A stretch of 64,000 nt of DNA from Lathyrus oleraceus. Its lineage: Eukaryota; Streptophyta; Magnoliopsida; Fabales; Fabaceae. Made by a program: the position numbers and the translations under genes. The notes under the pieces were generated by a model that saw only the letters and a list, made by a program, of their open reading frames with translations, had not been told where the DNA came from and made no database searches. The first letter of the stretch is position 1. Every line of letters starts with the position of its first letter. This document shows positions 1 through 9,843 of this stretch, piece by piece. Location of the stretch: positions 15,094,665 to 15,158,664 of the forward strand of contig NC_066583.1 of the NCBI RefSeq assembly GCF_024323335.1. The letters are read 5' to 3'.

Positions 1-1443
1 AAAAATTCTTTCCATACCAAGTGTGGCATGATTACGCCGACACTCTTGGATATTGCTGCCATCACCGGCTTAAAACCGACTGGCGAAGTCTTCGACTGTG
101 AAGCCGTAGCCCCAATCTCTCTGCGGTTTGACGTTGGTGACTCTTGCAAGCCAACATACAACAATTTTATTGATCACCATGCCACCTCTTCAGGCCCTGT
201 GACCCCTGAAGAACACGTGGCTTTCTGACTCTTTGGCTATCCCGTTTTGTTTTCTGCTCTAGATCTATGCAGATAGCCAAACATTTTGCTCTTCTGGCAA
301 CCCAGCCGCACCAAGAGCGTGACATCGCTCTGGGCCAATTATTCTTGGCATCTCTTTATGAATATCTGTCTGAAGTTGTCTATCAAATCAATCTCTTTGA
401 CCCTGAGAATTCAAAGAAGAAAAATGTTTTGGCCCATGGACCTTTTTGGTTCTTACAACTGTGGCTCAACGCCACTTTCTCTAAAGACATAGCAACCTAT
501 GGGATGAGAAGGGTTGCGTGTCCCCTAGAAGAACGACACCTTTTTGGGAAGCGCCTGATCCCTTTGACTCCCATCGATAAAACTTTTCCTGACGTCAAGG
601 TGTTTCGCCTCTTGTTCACCATCATGCTGACCCGCGTCGACTTTCACCCTTCTATGGCCCCTTTCAGTCGTCGAACTGAAGGTCCTGAATGGCTCACCAG
701 GGCTTTTCCTCCGACTGAAGATGAGCATAAAAATGAAACCTTCCTCATCTGGAGACGTCTTCTGGTCCCCCCGATTTCTATCGGTTGTAACCTCCGGCAA
801 CAACCCTAGCCTAGTTGCTTACCAACCCAACTTGGTAGCCAGACAATTTGGCCTTTGTCAATTTATTCCCAAGTCCCTGTATTCTTCTCCCGACCTACTC
901 ACAAACATCCTTTGTGATCAAACCTGAAGTATGATCCATGAAGATCTTGAGACCCTTTGGGAAAACCGACCAAAGCTCTATTCCACTCCCTTTCAACCAG
1001 CCTTCTTCTGCACCAAAGAGTTTGATGATTGGTGGAAGTCGTATCTTTCTATTTACATTGGCGCTCCTGAGGCCAAATCATCTGAACTAACTCAGGCTCT
1101 TGTTTATTTGCAAGCGAAATCGACCAAGTGTAAGGCTCTCCATGCCAAACAAATTCGCGCTTTTCAGAACTATTTCCACGTTGTGTATCGACCTGATAAT
1201 CTTCGTCGGACCATCTCTAAGGTCGCGTCCGAATTAAAGGAGAAGGTAACCGACAGGCTCCCAAGACTTAAAATCCCTAGTTACGCGAAAGACAAGTATC
1301 TTTACGCCCTTCATTTTGGAAACATCAAATTTTCTCCTTTGCCATCTAGCCCGCTGGCTTTGGCCTTTGGCAATTCAATTCCAGATTGGTATTATTGTCC
1401 TTTTTCAGGCGTGCAAAATGCTTATAAGAAAAAGGCCGACTGA
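1..1443 (+). pseudogene. Antisense plant mobile domain (PMD) gene carried by the Tat element
   Basis: Four overlapping frames (28-228, 267-809, 721-927, 931-1443) together match the plant mobile domain pattern: PTLLDIAAITGL, EEHVAF, ALGQLFLASLYEYL, FWFLQLWLNATF, then a VAYQPNLVARQFGLCQF block. Frames switch near base 225 and near 770, and a stop lies near 927, so it is decayed. PMD proteins are known both as host genes and as passengers of transposons. The position after pol and opposite to it matches the extra antisense ORFs described in Tat-lineage elements. The start lies left of the window. Confidence 0.7.
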
Positions 1444-2424
1444 GTGGTACCGACGAAGCATTATCTGCCCTACTACTCGGGGCCACTTCATATTGATCCT
1501 CAATATGTTAGCGTGTTTGAATCCATATAAAATTGGTAACACTTTTCTGGAAAGCTAACACCTCCTTTTAGTTGGATTTCGTCGCTTACTTGCTTTTTAT
1601 GTTTCCTTACAGCGATCCCCCTAGACCCTGTGGATCACGTTCATGCCAATGAACCTACCCTTTCGACACAAGGGACTCAGGTTCGACTCTGGCTGATGTG
1701 CTATTTTCTCTTACCTCGGTTTTTTTATTCTTAACTGTGATTTCTCCTGTTGCAGGCTTCTCCTGAGAAGTCCTTTGATGATGATGAGCGACCAATTGCC
1801 TAAGTTTTGAAAAAACCCAGTTCTTCGGTATGCACCTATATGAAGCAATCTCACTCAACCTTGTGATTTCTCTAACTTCTTACTTATGTGCAGGGTCAAC
1901 CACGTTCGACAGACCCCACTGTCTCTTCTCACTTCAAGAAATCAAAAAAACATAAACGTTTTGCTGCCAAAGGACCTGAGGTATTTCTTGTCGGCTTGTC
2001 TGATCTTCTGACTAGAATATCTACTTATAACCTCTCTTCATGTCTTCAGCCGACTCCCCATCCGACTCAACCATCTCCTTAGCACTCCCACAAATCCAAA
2101 GGCCATTAGGGCCATAAAAGGAAGAAGCATGATTCTCCCTCGAGGAGTGGTGAAGCCAAGAAAAAGAAACACTACAAAGTGCTCACTCCAGAGGCTCCTT
2201 CTTTAGACGCCGAAACTATTGTGGTCGACATGTCCATCCTTAATAAAACCCCTCATCCAGCTGTGGGGGCTTCATAGTCAACCATCACCCTCGCTACTGC
2301 TGTCTTGGGGGAAGAAAATCCAGATGCCGTTTCCACTACACCGACATAGGTAATCACTTGTTTTACTATCTTTTCCCTTGAATTATTGGACTTTTCTTAC
2401 AAACAGCTTTTTCTCTTACAACAG
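1444..2424 (+). other. Probable intron-exon region between the PMD and the coiled coil
   Basis: No long frame is open here, but several plant-like 3' splice sites follow pyrimidine-rich stretches: near 1611 (TTCCTTACAG), 1756 (GTTGCAG), 1894 (TATGTGCAG) and 2424 (CTTACAACAG). A matching donor, GGTAATCAC, lies near 2349, which would define an intron of about 75 bases up to 2424. Short Lys/Ser/His-rich coding pieces lie between them. I read this as the spliced middle of the antisense gene. Exon borders are guesses without transcripts. Confidence 0.45.
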
Positions 2425-3531
2425 GCTGATGCTTCTGGTGAGCCATCTCACCCTGTCACCGACTATACTCCCTCGTCGCCGGCTTCTTCTCCAACTCACC
2501 AAGCACCCTCTGTTGACACTGCTGGTGAGTTCATTGGCTTCCCTATCCAGATTAGTGATAGTGGCTCTAATTCCGTCACTAGCCCTGCAGCGCACACAGA
2601 TTCCAGTTCGACTAGTTCTGACTCTAGTCTTTCTTCAGCTTCCTTGCCTTTGCAGGATTCAAGGGGACCAGTGGATGTTGGCACCACAAAAAACCAACCT
2701 TCTCAAACTACTCCTCTATCAGATTCTGAGCAGCTTCATAGCCTGGTAAGATCGTGTTATGCTTCTTCAGATTCTGAGCAGCTTCACCATTCTGGTAAGA
2801 TGGGTTCTGAAGCGACGAAACTCAAAGCTCTGATGGACAAGGTTCGTTTTCACGCCTTGAATCCAGATCTCCCCCATGTGCTTATGAGTGAACCTGATGT
2901 CGGTCCAGAAATCTTGCATGTGCTTGCCCAACTCAAAGAACTTCAGCTTTCAGAGTATGCTAGATGTGCAATGGCCGCTTTAGAAAAACTTCTGGTTCCC
3001 ATGTTGCGTCATCTCGATGTCGTTAGGGAAAATGAACGCCAGATTGTAACTACTGAGGCCTTTGTGAAGGAGAAATGTGAGTTGGTGATGAACGCCGACG
3101 CAGAGGTCACCAAGTTGCTGGGGACGATTGAGGAGAGGAAAAAGGAATTGGCCTCCAAACAAACAAGAGCTACTGAGATACGCCAGCAAATTGATGACCT
3201 TCGGCGTCAAATTGTCGCGTTGGACAGTGAGTTGGAGTCAATTACTGAGGAGGAATCGTGTATTCTCGACAAGGTTATAAAGCTTGTCCAAGACACTGTG
3301 GAGAAAACCACCCACGACGCCTTGGCTGTAGCTGTGACATTTCCAACGTTGAACAGAAGCTTGAACAGCTTAAAGTCCAGGCCGACACCTTGGAACCTAC
3401 GTCTCTCCACTACAACTTTGAGCTTCAATCCTTTCGATCTAGATTCGGCCAACTTTGACCGATTTTATTTTTATGTAATATTTGAACAATGGCCTTTTTG
3501 CCAATTTTTATGTCATTATATTATTTTTTAG
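2386..3531 (+). CDS. C-terminal coiled-coil exon(s) of the antisense PMD gene
   Basis: The frame is open for 381 codons. Its first 12 codons are probably intron, with the exon starting at 2425 after an AG acceptor. The first 140 residues are Ser/Pro/Thr rich. Residues 210-300 form a heptad-rich coiled coil (RQIVTTEAFVKEKCELV, EERKKELASKQTRATEIRQ, IDDLRRQIVALDSELES). Near base 3335 the coiled coil passes to another frame (EQKLEQLKVQADTLE) that runs to 3458, so one indel has changed the real C-terminus. Function unknown; coiled-coil tails after a PMD suggest oligomerisation. Confidence 0.55.
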   Translation: MDFSYKQLFLLQQADASGEPSHPVTDYTPSSPASSPTHQAPSVDTAGEFIGFPIQISDSGSNSVTSPAAHTDSSSTSSDSSLSSASLPLQDSRGPVDVGTTKNQPSQTTPLSDSEQLHSLVRSCYASSDSEQLHHSGKMGSEATKLKALMDKVRFHALNPDLPHVLMSEPDVGPEILHVLAQLKELQLSEYARCAMAALEKLLVPMLRHLDVVRENERQIVTTEAFVKEKCELVMNADAEVTKLLGTIEERKKELASKQTRATEIRQQIDDLRRQIVALDSELESITEEESCILDKVIKLVQDTVEKTTHDALAVAVTFPTLNRSLNSLKSRPTPWNLRLSTTTLSFNPFDLDSANFDRFYFYVIFEQWPFCQFLCHYIIF

Positions 3532-3612
3532 TACTGTGTACATTTAATTTTCTATGCTTTTATAGCTGGTTTCAAACATAGTTTTCTCCAACCTAGTTTA
3601 TTCGACAGTCAT

Positions 3613-5784
3613 TTAGTCTGTCAAAATATTAACCTCTTGAAGGAGAGGCCTATACTTTTTTAAGTATTTTCCATTTACCCTCAAGATTCTCCTATCTGGT
3701 GCCAACTCTTCGACCTCGTAGGCGTTATTAGAGAAAACCTGCAAAACCTTAAACGGTCCTTCCCAATTTGGGGACCATTTACCCAAAACTCTATCATTTC
3801 TATCCATAGGCAAGATCACTCTCCAAACTAACTCGTTGACAGCGAACATCTTGCCTTTCACCTTCTTATTGTAGGCTCTGGCGACTTTTTCTTTCTGCCT
3901 TTGTAGTGAATCCAAGGCTAACACATTCTCCTTATCTAAATCGACCAGTTCGTCTGCCATCATGCTCCAATAATCTTCAGAAGGTATTTCATATTGCCTT
4001 TGGGTTCTGACTGCATGAACCTGAATCTCTACTGGTAACACTGCATCATGCCCATATACCAGTCTAAACGGAGTTGTTCCGGTTGCTTCTTTTGGTGATG
4101 TTTGACGAGCCCACAAAGCTTGATCTAACGTCTTATGCCAATTCCTTGGCTTCTTGCCTACATGTTTTTTTATCAGGCTAATGATCACTTTATTGGCCGC
4201 TTCGACTTGGCCATTTGCCTGTACGTAATAAGGGGTAGAAGTCAATAACTTGATTCCCATCTCTTTTGTAAAATCTTGCACTTTTCGACTAGTAAAGACT
4301 GACCCTTGGTCGGTTGTAATTGTTTCTGGGATACCAAATCTGCATATGATATGACTTTGGACAAAGTCTATCACAGCCTCTTGGTCTACATTTGTCAATG
4401 CTATGGCTTCGGCCCATTTTGTGAAATAGTCGATACCGACCAAAACATACCTTTGTTGTTTCAACGGAGCTGGTTTTATTTCTCTAATCACATCCAATGC
4501 CCACCCTCGGAAAGGCCAGGGCTTCACAATTGTATGCAACTCGCTTGCAGGCACATGTTGTATGCCCCCATGCAATTGGCATTCCTGACAGCTTTTAGCA
4601 AATTCAATGTAATCTTTCAACATTGAAGGCCAATAAACTCCTAAGCGCATCAAAAGCCATTTCATCTTCAGTCCTTCTTGATGCTCCCCACACGCTCCAC
4701 TATGTACACTAGACACAACCACATATGCCTCACTTTCTCCTAGGCATTTTAGTAAAACTCCTTCAGCTGTCTTTTTGAACAATTCATCATTCACCAGGAC
4801 ATAGCTGAGGGCCCTATATTTTGCCTTTCGACCTGTCGATCCTATAGGATTACGTAAATAATTGACTAATGGTTTACGCCAATCACTTTCTCCCTTGTCA
4901 TCGACGGTCATAATTTCAAAATGATATTTATCTACATCTCCTAACTTTATAATCGACAAATATGATGGTGATAACAATGTCTCTCGTACCTTCTCTCTTA
5001 CTTGTACCTCTTCTTCATCCTGATCTTTCGATGCTTTGTACCCTGAAGCTTCCTGCGCCAAATCATTTGCTCTCTGGTTCTCTTTTTGTGGTATATGCTG
5101 GAGGCTGACTTGCTCAAACCTCTTGAGTAATCTGATGGTAACCATAAAATACATGATTAAATTTTCTTTAACACACCTGTATTCTTTTGATACCTGCTTA
5201 ATTGCTAACTCAGAGTCTCCCATAATTTCGACATTTATTGCCCCCAATTCTAGCAGAAGTTCAAGTCCTGTAATCAATGATTCATATTCTGCTTCATTGT
5301 TTGTGCATACTCCTTCAATTCTATATTTGAACTCTACTGGAATTCCATCTAGAGAAATTATGACTCCCCCTATTCCAAATCCGTTCCTATGCCTTGAACC
5401 GTCGAAGTATAGTCTCCATGGCACTATGTCTACGTAATTTTGTGCCATTTCGACCATTGAATGGTCGACAAGGAAATCTGCCACCACTTGCCCTTTCATT
5501 GCTTTTAAAGGTACGTATGTCAGAGAATACTCAGTTAACGCTAAAGCCCATTTACCAATTCGACTATGAAAAATTAATTTAGATAACATGTTCTTAATAA
5601 TATCAAAGTGAGAAGATACATACACATCAACAGGCTTAATATATTGCTTTAGTTTCATACAAGAAAAATACAGGCATAGACATAGTTTTTCTACATCACT
5701 ATACCTAGTTTCAGGATCATTAAGCATTCGACTAAGGTAATACACAGGTCTTTCGACACATTTTTCATCCTCTTGGATTAACAT
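3613..5784 (-). CDS. Tat element RNase H, archaeal-type RNase H and integrase
   Basis: This is the longest open frame of the element, 723 residues. Residues 1-110 are the end of the gypsy-type RNase H. Residues 122-245 are the extra archaeal-type RNase H of the Tat lineage, with YFDGS (D128), TNNEAEY (about 164-166) and GDSELA (D190). Residues 355-405 hold the H361, H368, C399, C402 zinc finger of integrase. The core has D431, D492 and E528, an exact D-X60-D-X35-E spacing. No chromodomain follows. It stops 82 bases from the end of the antisense gene, so the two run tail to tail. Confidence 0.92.
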   Translation of the reverse strand: MLIQEDEKCVERPVYYLSRMLNDPETRYSDVEKLCLCLYFSCMKLKQYIKPVDVYVSSHFDIIKNMLSKLIFHSRIGKWALALTEYSLTYVPLKAMKGQVVADFLVDHSMVEMAQNYVDIVPWRLYFDGSRHRNGFGIGGVIISLDGIPVEFKYRIEGVCTNNEAEYESLITGLELLLELGAINVEIMGDSELAIKQVSKEYRCVKENLIMYFMVTIRLLKRFEQVSLQHIPQKENQRANDLAQEASGYKASKDQDEEEVQVREKVRETLLSPSYLSIIKLGDVDKYHFEIMTVDDKGESDWRKPLVNYLRNPIGSTGRKAKYRALSYVLVNDELFKKTAEGVLLKCLGESEAYVVVSSVHSGACGEHQEGLKMKWLLMRLGVYWPSMLKDYIEFAKSCQECQLHGGIQHVPASELHTIVKPWPFRGWALDVIREIKPAPLKQQRYVLVGIDYFTKWAEAIALTNVDQEAVIDFVQSHIICRFGIPETITTDQGSVFTSRKVQDFTKEMGIKLLTSTPYYVQANGQVEAANKVIISLIKKHVGKKPRNWHKTLDQALWARQTSPKEATGTTPFRLVYGHDAVLPVEIQVHAVRTQRQYEIPSEDYWSMMADELVDLDKENVLALDSLQRQKEKVARAYNKKVKGKMFAVNELVWRVILPMDRNDRVLGKWSPNWEGPFKVLQVFSNNAYEVEELAPDRRILRVNGKYLKKYRPLLQEVNILTD

Positions 5785-5799
5785 ACTTCCTATAGCCGA

Positions 5800-6351
5800 T
5801 TATGAAGCTGCAATATACAACCTCATTGGCCTATTCCTAACAGGAGGGGGCAATACTGGAGGCTTAGTCAAATACTCTTTAATTTTGTCGAAAGCCTCTT
5901 GGTGCTCTTCTTGCCACTTAAAGTCCTCATTATTCAGTCGAAGGAGTGGTGAAAAGGCTTTAGTTTTACCACTTAAATTTGATATAAATCTTCTAAGAAA
6001 ATTTATTTTTCCCAACAAGGATTGCAGTTCCTTTTTGGTCGACGGAGGCTTGACGTCCATAATGGCTTTTGTTTTGCTTTGGTTTACTTCAATACCTTTT
6101 TTATGCACCATAAAGCCAAGGAAATCACCCGCCTGCACACAAAAAGCACACTTTAATGGATTCATTTTCAATCCATATTTCCTCATCCTTAAAAAGGCCT
6201 TTCGGAGATGTTCGACGTGAGTAAGTCGCCCATTTGATTTTATCACAATATCATCAATGTATACTTGCATGAAATCTTCAATAAAATCATGGAACATTGA
6301 GTTCATTACCCTCTGATATGTTGCTCTGGCATTTTTCAAGCCGAATGGCAT
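5800..6351 (-). CDS. Tat element reverse transcriptase palm/thumb
   Basis: This frame continues RT from MPFGLKNA and contains the catalytic YIDD box at residues 31-34. The thumb and connection follow (FLGFMVHKKGIEV, then LLGKINFLRRFI), and then the start of the first RNase H. It ends at a TAA only five codons before the next frame begins, so one nonsense change separates it from the RNase H-integrase block. The catalytic box is intact. Confidence 0.87.
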   Translation of the reverse strand: MPFGLKNARATYQRVMNSMFHDFIEDFMQVYIDDIVIKSNGRLTHVEHLRKAFLRMRKYGLKMNPLKCAFCVQAGDFLGFMVHKKGIEVNQSKTKAIMDVKPPSTKKELQSLLGKINFLRRFISNLSGKTKAFSPLLRLNNEDFKWQEEHQEAFDKIKEYLTKPPVLPPPVRNRPMRLYIAAS

Positions 6352-6378
6352 GACAACCTACTCATATGCTCCCAAGGC

Positions 6379-7206
6379 TCATGGGCATTGAAACACCGTC
6401 TTCGGCACATCTTCTTCTGCAATAAAAATTTGGTTATATCCAGAATAGTCATCCAACATACTTAAATATTCAAAACCAGTGGCCGAATCGACCAACATTT
6501 CTGCTATGGGCATGGCATACTCATCTTTGGGGGTAGCAGCATTTAGATCTCTAAAGTCAATACATACTCTTAAAGATCCATTTTTCTTAATTACTGGCAC
6601 AATATTGGCCAACCATTCGACATATCTTGCAGTTTGTATAAACTTTCTTTTTAGGAGCCTTTCTACCTTAGCTTTTATCTTTGCCATGATCTCTGGTGCG
6701 AAACGCCTAGGCGTCTGCTTTACTGGCTTTCTTCCAGTTTTTATTGGCAGTTTTAGTTCGACCAAATCCCTACTTAAACCAGGAATTTCTTTATAATCCC
6801 AAGTAAAACAATCTTTAAATTCTTTAAGTAAAGATATTACCTCAGATTTTAACTCTTTGTCGATGTTAGCGTTGATGTATGTTGGCCTTTTATCGCCATT
6901 TTCGTCAAGGTCGACTTCTTCTAAGGGGTCTTTTGGTCGCATCTTCTCTGGCGCCTTTGGGTTTTTTTCAAACCCTAAAGGTTCATCGTCATAAATACAG
7001 TCCAAACGCTGCATGTTGATGTTTCCTTTAGCCAAAACTGGCTTATCTGGAGGCTCTAGCTCAATAGCCAAATCACCTTCTTTCTTTAACACATAGGCTT
7101 CGACAGCCATGTTTTCTTCAGCCTCTAGAGTCGATTTTATTTTGTTCTCGGCAACGTCTGCCGAAATCCTTTTTAGAGCTTTTAGCTCAGTCATCCTCAG
7201 TGACAT
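6379..7206 (-). CDS. Tat element reverse transcriptase, N-terminal part
   Basis: The first 110 residues are a linker, followed by the RT fingers: FKDCFTWDYKEIPGL near 130, then the VCIDFRDLN and LDDYSGYNQI motifs in the last 60 residues. The first catalytic aspartate is present. The frame ends at a stop beside FQCP. A second stop follows within about 10 codons before the frame resumes at 6351. Both look like single-base nonsense changes. Confidence 0.85.
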   Translation of the reverse strand: MSLRMTELKALKRISADVAENKIKSTLEAEENMAVEAYVLKKEGDLAIELEPPDKPVLAKGNINMQRLDCIYDDEPLGFEKNPKAPEKMRPKDPLEEVDLDENGDKRPTYINANIDKELKSEVISLLKEFKDCFTWDYKEIPGLSRDLVELKLPIKTGRKPVKQTPRRFAPEIMAKIKAKVERLLKRKFIQTARYVEWLANIVPVIKKNGSLRVCIDFRDLNAATPKDEYAMPIAEMLVDSATGFEYLSMLDDYSGYNQIFIAEEDVPKTVFQCP

Positions 7207-7438
7207 CCCCCTAGTCTGTCAGCCGGATACCTGTATAGGGTGGATCATCCAAACGTTCCATTTCCCAAATGAAGCCATGAGTCTCGTGCAGAGTTAGAGA
7301 AACAAAAGCTTCACTTAGATTAGCATACACATCCTCAATTGGAAAACAAGGAGAAATGTTGGCCAGCTTTCTCTCGAATTCCTTCTTGCCGACATTGTTC
7401 ACGTCATCCATGAAGTACCCTTGGTCAACTTCGATATT

Positions 7439-7951
7439 TTAGACCACTCCATCTTCTCTCCAAATCACCAATCTTTGATGTGATGAAGATGGTACGGCTC
7501 TGACGCCATGGAGCCATTCTTTGCCGAGTAGCAAGTTGTAACTTGGCTTGGCATCTATCACCATAAACAGTGTCGGCCTGGTTACTGAACTGACGGTGAT
7601 ATTCACCATGATCACACCCATGGTGCTTTTTGTCTTGCCCCCATAGTCAGGCAAGACCACGTTGTTGGATCTAATGTCAGTATCATACTTGCCAATCTTC
7701 CTCAGAATATGGTGTGGCATGATGTTAACAGTGGCGCCACAATCTACCAACACTTTGTTGATAGTTACGCCTTCCACTTTGGCCCTAATCAACAACGGTT
7801 TCAAATGATTTTTCATAGTCATCGTGGGCCTTTCAAAAACTGCTTCTTGGCTCTCACCAAAACCATCATTTAACATAAAGTAGCATCTTGGCTGGTGTAA
7901 AGCCATTTCTTCAGCGTCGGCATCGTCTACCGACTCTTCCACCTCCGTCAC
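7439..7951 (-). CDS. Tat element aspartic protease
   Basis: This 170-residue retropepsin domain would cleave the polyprotein. The active-site strand reads VLVDCGATVNIMP near residues 68-80, so the usual D-T/S-G triad is D-C-G here. The second hallmark, YNLLLGKEWLHG, lies near residues 138-149. It is followed by a short linker frame (7411-7211) leading into RT. The Cys in the active site is unusual but the aspartate is kept. Confidence 0.8.
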   Translation of the reverse strand: MTEVEESVDDADAEEMALHQPRCYFMLNDGFGESQEAVFERPTMTMKNHLKPLLIRAKVEGVTINKVLVDCGATVNIMPHHILRKIGKYDTDIRSNNVVLPDYGGKTKSTMGVIMVNITVSSVTRPTLFMVIDAKPSYNLLLGKEWLHGVRAVPSSSHQRLVIWREDGVV

Positions 7952-7955
7952 ACAA

Positions 7956-8720
7956 TTATATTATTGACACCATATTGACTAAGATGTCCAGACTTGCTTC
8001 AGATTCTGAATTGAAGTCACCAGTAACTTCATCAGAACATTTCTCAGTTGGTCGACGGACATACTCCCTGATCCATTCTTTTGCTGTCATGTCGACCTTC
8101 ACAACAACTTTCTTTCTAGCATTCGCCCCACAAGCCATGCCTTTTCCAGCTATTCCTCTAGCAGCCTCTCTTTCGGCCTGCTTACGCCTCTGAAAGCATC
8201 TCCATTGAGTCCTCGACATAGGGTTCTTCCCCAGATAATTTTCAGAGACATGAGTCCTTTTCTCAGACTTGAACTCACGCCTGTAGTTAATTGCTAGACC
8301 TCCTCTAGCAGCAGCAACCCCTTGTGGGGTTTCTTGATTTTCCTGAGGCTTGACCCAAGTGCCTCTAGGAACACTTGTTGATGGTACGAAGCTCCTAGGC
8401 CTCGCCTGAGCCCTTTCCACATCCTTCTTTGGGACTCTTTCATTTTGGCGCCCTCTGTTTAGCCCATTTCTTTTGTTTTTGCCCAATTGTAGCTTCTGGA
8501 AATTTTCAGCAGCTATTTTATCGGTGACAGCACCACACCTAGGGCACAAGCAGACGTGTGAATCCTTATTCTTGCAGCGATACAGGAAATCTACCAAATC
8601 CTCATCAGCCCTTGGGTAGACTTCAGCTATGTCGATATCTGGGCTTTCACCAGTTTGCTCCAGCATGTCGGCCTCATCGTATTCGGTGATCTCGACCATG
8701 TTGATCTCGATTGGCTCCAC
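7956..8720 (-). CDS. Tat element gag-protease linker with Cys motif
   Basis: This is a 254-residue frame between the capsid-like domain and the protease. A CLCPRCG motif near residues 57-63 may be a zinc-binding remnant. The middle is basic and rich in Arg, Lys and Gln (residues 75-190), as expected for an RNA-binding nucleocapsid-like part. The last third is acidic. Function is inferred from position. A TAA separates it from the protease frame by a few bases. Confidence 0.55.
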   Translation of the reverse strand: MEPIEINMVEITEYDEADMLEQTGESPDIDIAEVYPRADEDLVDFLYRCKNKDSHVCLCPRCGAVTDKIAAENFQKLQLGKNKRNGLNRGRQNERVPKKDVERAQARPRSFVPSTSVPRGTWVKPQENQETPQGVAAARGGLAINYRREFKSEKRTHVSENYLGKNPMSRTQWRCFQRRKQAEREAARGIAGKGMACGANARKKVVVKVDMTAKEWIREYVRRPTEKCSDEVTGDFNSESEASLDILVNMVSII

Positions 8721-8967
8721 GAATAGAGCTTCCTCCTAGTGGAGAGGGTCAGCATCGATCTTCATTTTGCGGCCAACAAATTTCAGCCTGCCTTCTTGAA
8801 TCGCTTTCTGGACCAGATCCCTGAAAAGGTAACAATTAGAGGTATTATGACCAAGATAATCATGATACTTACAAAATCATCTTTTCTGTCTTTGTTCTAA
8901 TGGTGGTATTTTAGTACCAGGTGGCACCATCATTTGGCCATCTTTAACTAACAAATAAAAAATTTCC

Positions 8968-9810
8968 TCACATTTTTGTCACATCAAAAGTATAAGTTTT
9001 CGAAAGGAATTTTGGATTGTTTTCGATAGGATTTTTTCCTTGCGCAGGAAGTAATGATCGACACTCATAGGCAGATCCTGGCTTTAACTCAGCCAAGTCA
9101 ATTTCTAATTCAGTCGATGAGGCATAATCAGCCTCATATATTGGATTTGTCGCGTCATAGTCGACAAACGCTACTTTCTCTTTCTTGGCCTTATTGTGTC
9201 TAACCTTTTCTAACCTTAGCCTTTCGAGATGTCGAACTCTATCAGCCAATTGTGACATACTCTTCACAAAATTTGGGTCTATTTTCTTCCTAATGGAATA
9301 ATCTAACCCCCCAACAGCCATCTGAACAAGTTCATGTTCTGGTACTTGCGTAAAGCACCTGTCCTTTAATGATCTGAATCTATTCAGATAATCGTCGATG
9401 CTCTCAGCAAACCTTCTCTTAATACTAGACAATTCTGCCAAACTAATTTCTGAGTGTCCTTCGTAAAACTGTTCATGGAACTTCTTTTCTAACTTGGCCC
9501 ATGAATCAATCGAACTTGGGGCCAAAGAAGTGACACATGTGAAGGCAGCCTTAGTCAGAGAGGAAGGAAAGTTTTTTACTCTCAAACACTCATTATGAAC
9601 TAAATCTCTTGACTCTGTTAGATATCTGGCAATATGCTTTGTTATCGACTCACCAGATTCTCCTCCAAACTTAGTGTACTTAGGCACTTTCATTCCTCTA
9701 GGTGCCTCAGTTTGGAGAATAAACTCAGCCAACGGGGAAGCATATAGTGGCCTTTGCAATGTGGCACTCATACCATTCCTAGCCATAATCCTTTCAATAA
9801 TAGTTGTCAA
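8968..9810 (-). CDS. Tat element gag, capsid-like domain
   Basis: This 280-residue frame has the retrotransposon gag pattern: a PKYTKFGGES segment near residue 43, a long helical region with LTKAAFTCVTSL and WAKLEKKFHEQF, then SIDDYLNRFRSLKDRC and a basic tail. The protein would form the virus-like particle that packages element RNA. The frame ends in a stop within gag; the following 250 bases to 8720 hold more gag-like sequence broken by stops (for example a CKYHDYLGH-like zinc-binding motif near 8850-8875). It is a decayed copy. Confidence 0.75.
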   Translation of the reverse strand: MTTIIERIMARNGMSATLQRPLYASPLAEFILQTEAPRGMKVPKYTKFGGESGESITKHIARYLTESRDLVHNECLRVKNFPSSLTKAAFTCVTSLAPSSIDSWAKLEKKFHEQFYEGHSEISLAELSSIKRRFAESIDDYLNRFRSLKDRCFTQVPEHELVQMAVGGLDYSIRKKIDPNFVKSMSQLADRVRHLERLRLEKVRHNKAKKEKVAFVDYDATNPIYEADYASSTELEIDLAELKPGSAYECRSLLPAQGKNPIENNPKFLSKTYTFDVTKM

Positions 9811-9843
9811 ATTATTTTCTACTGCTAAGTCTTCTTCTCGATG

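Noticed and set aside
4306..6796. Plus-strand frames opposite the Tat pol (for example 4306-4626, 5036-5437, 6479-6796)
   Set aside because: They are complementary to well-supported pol domains and have no family pattern of their own.
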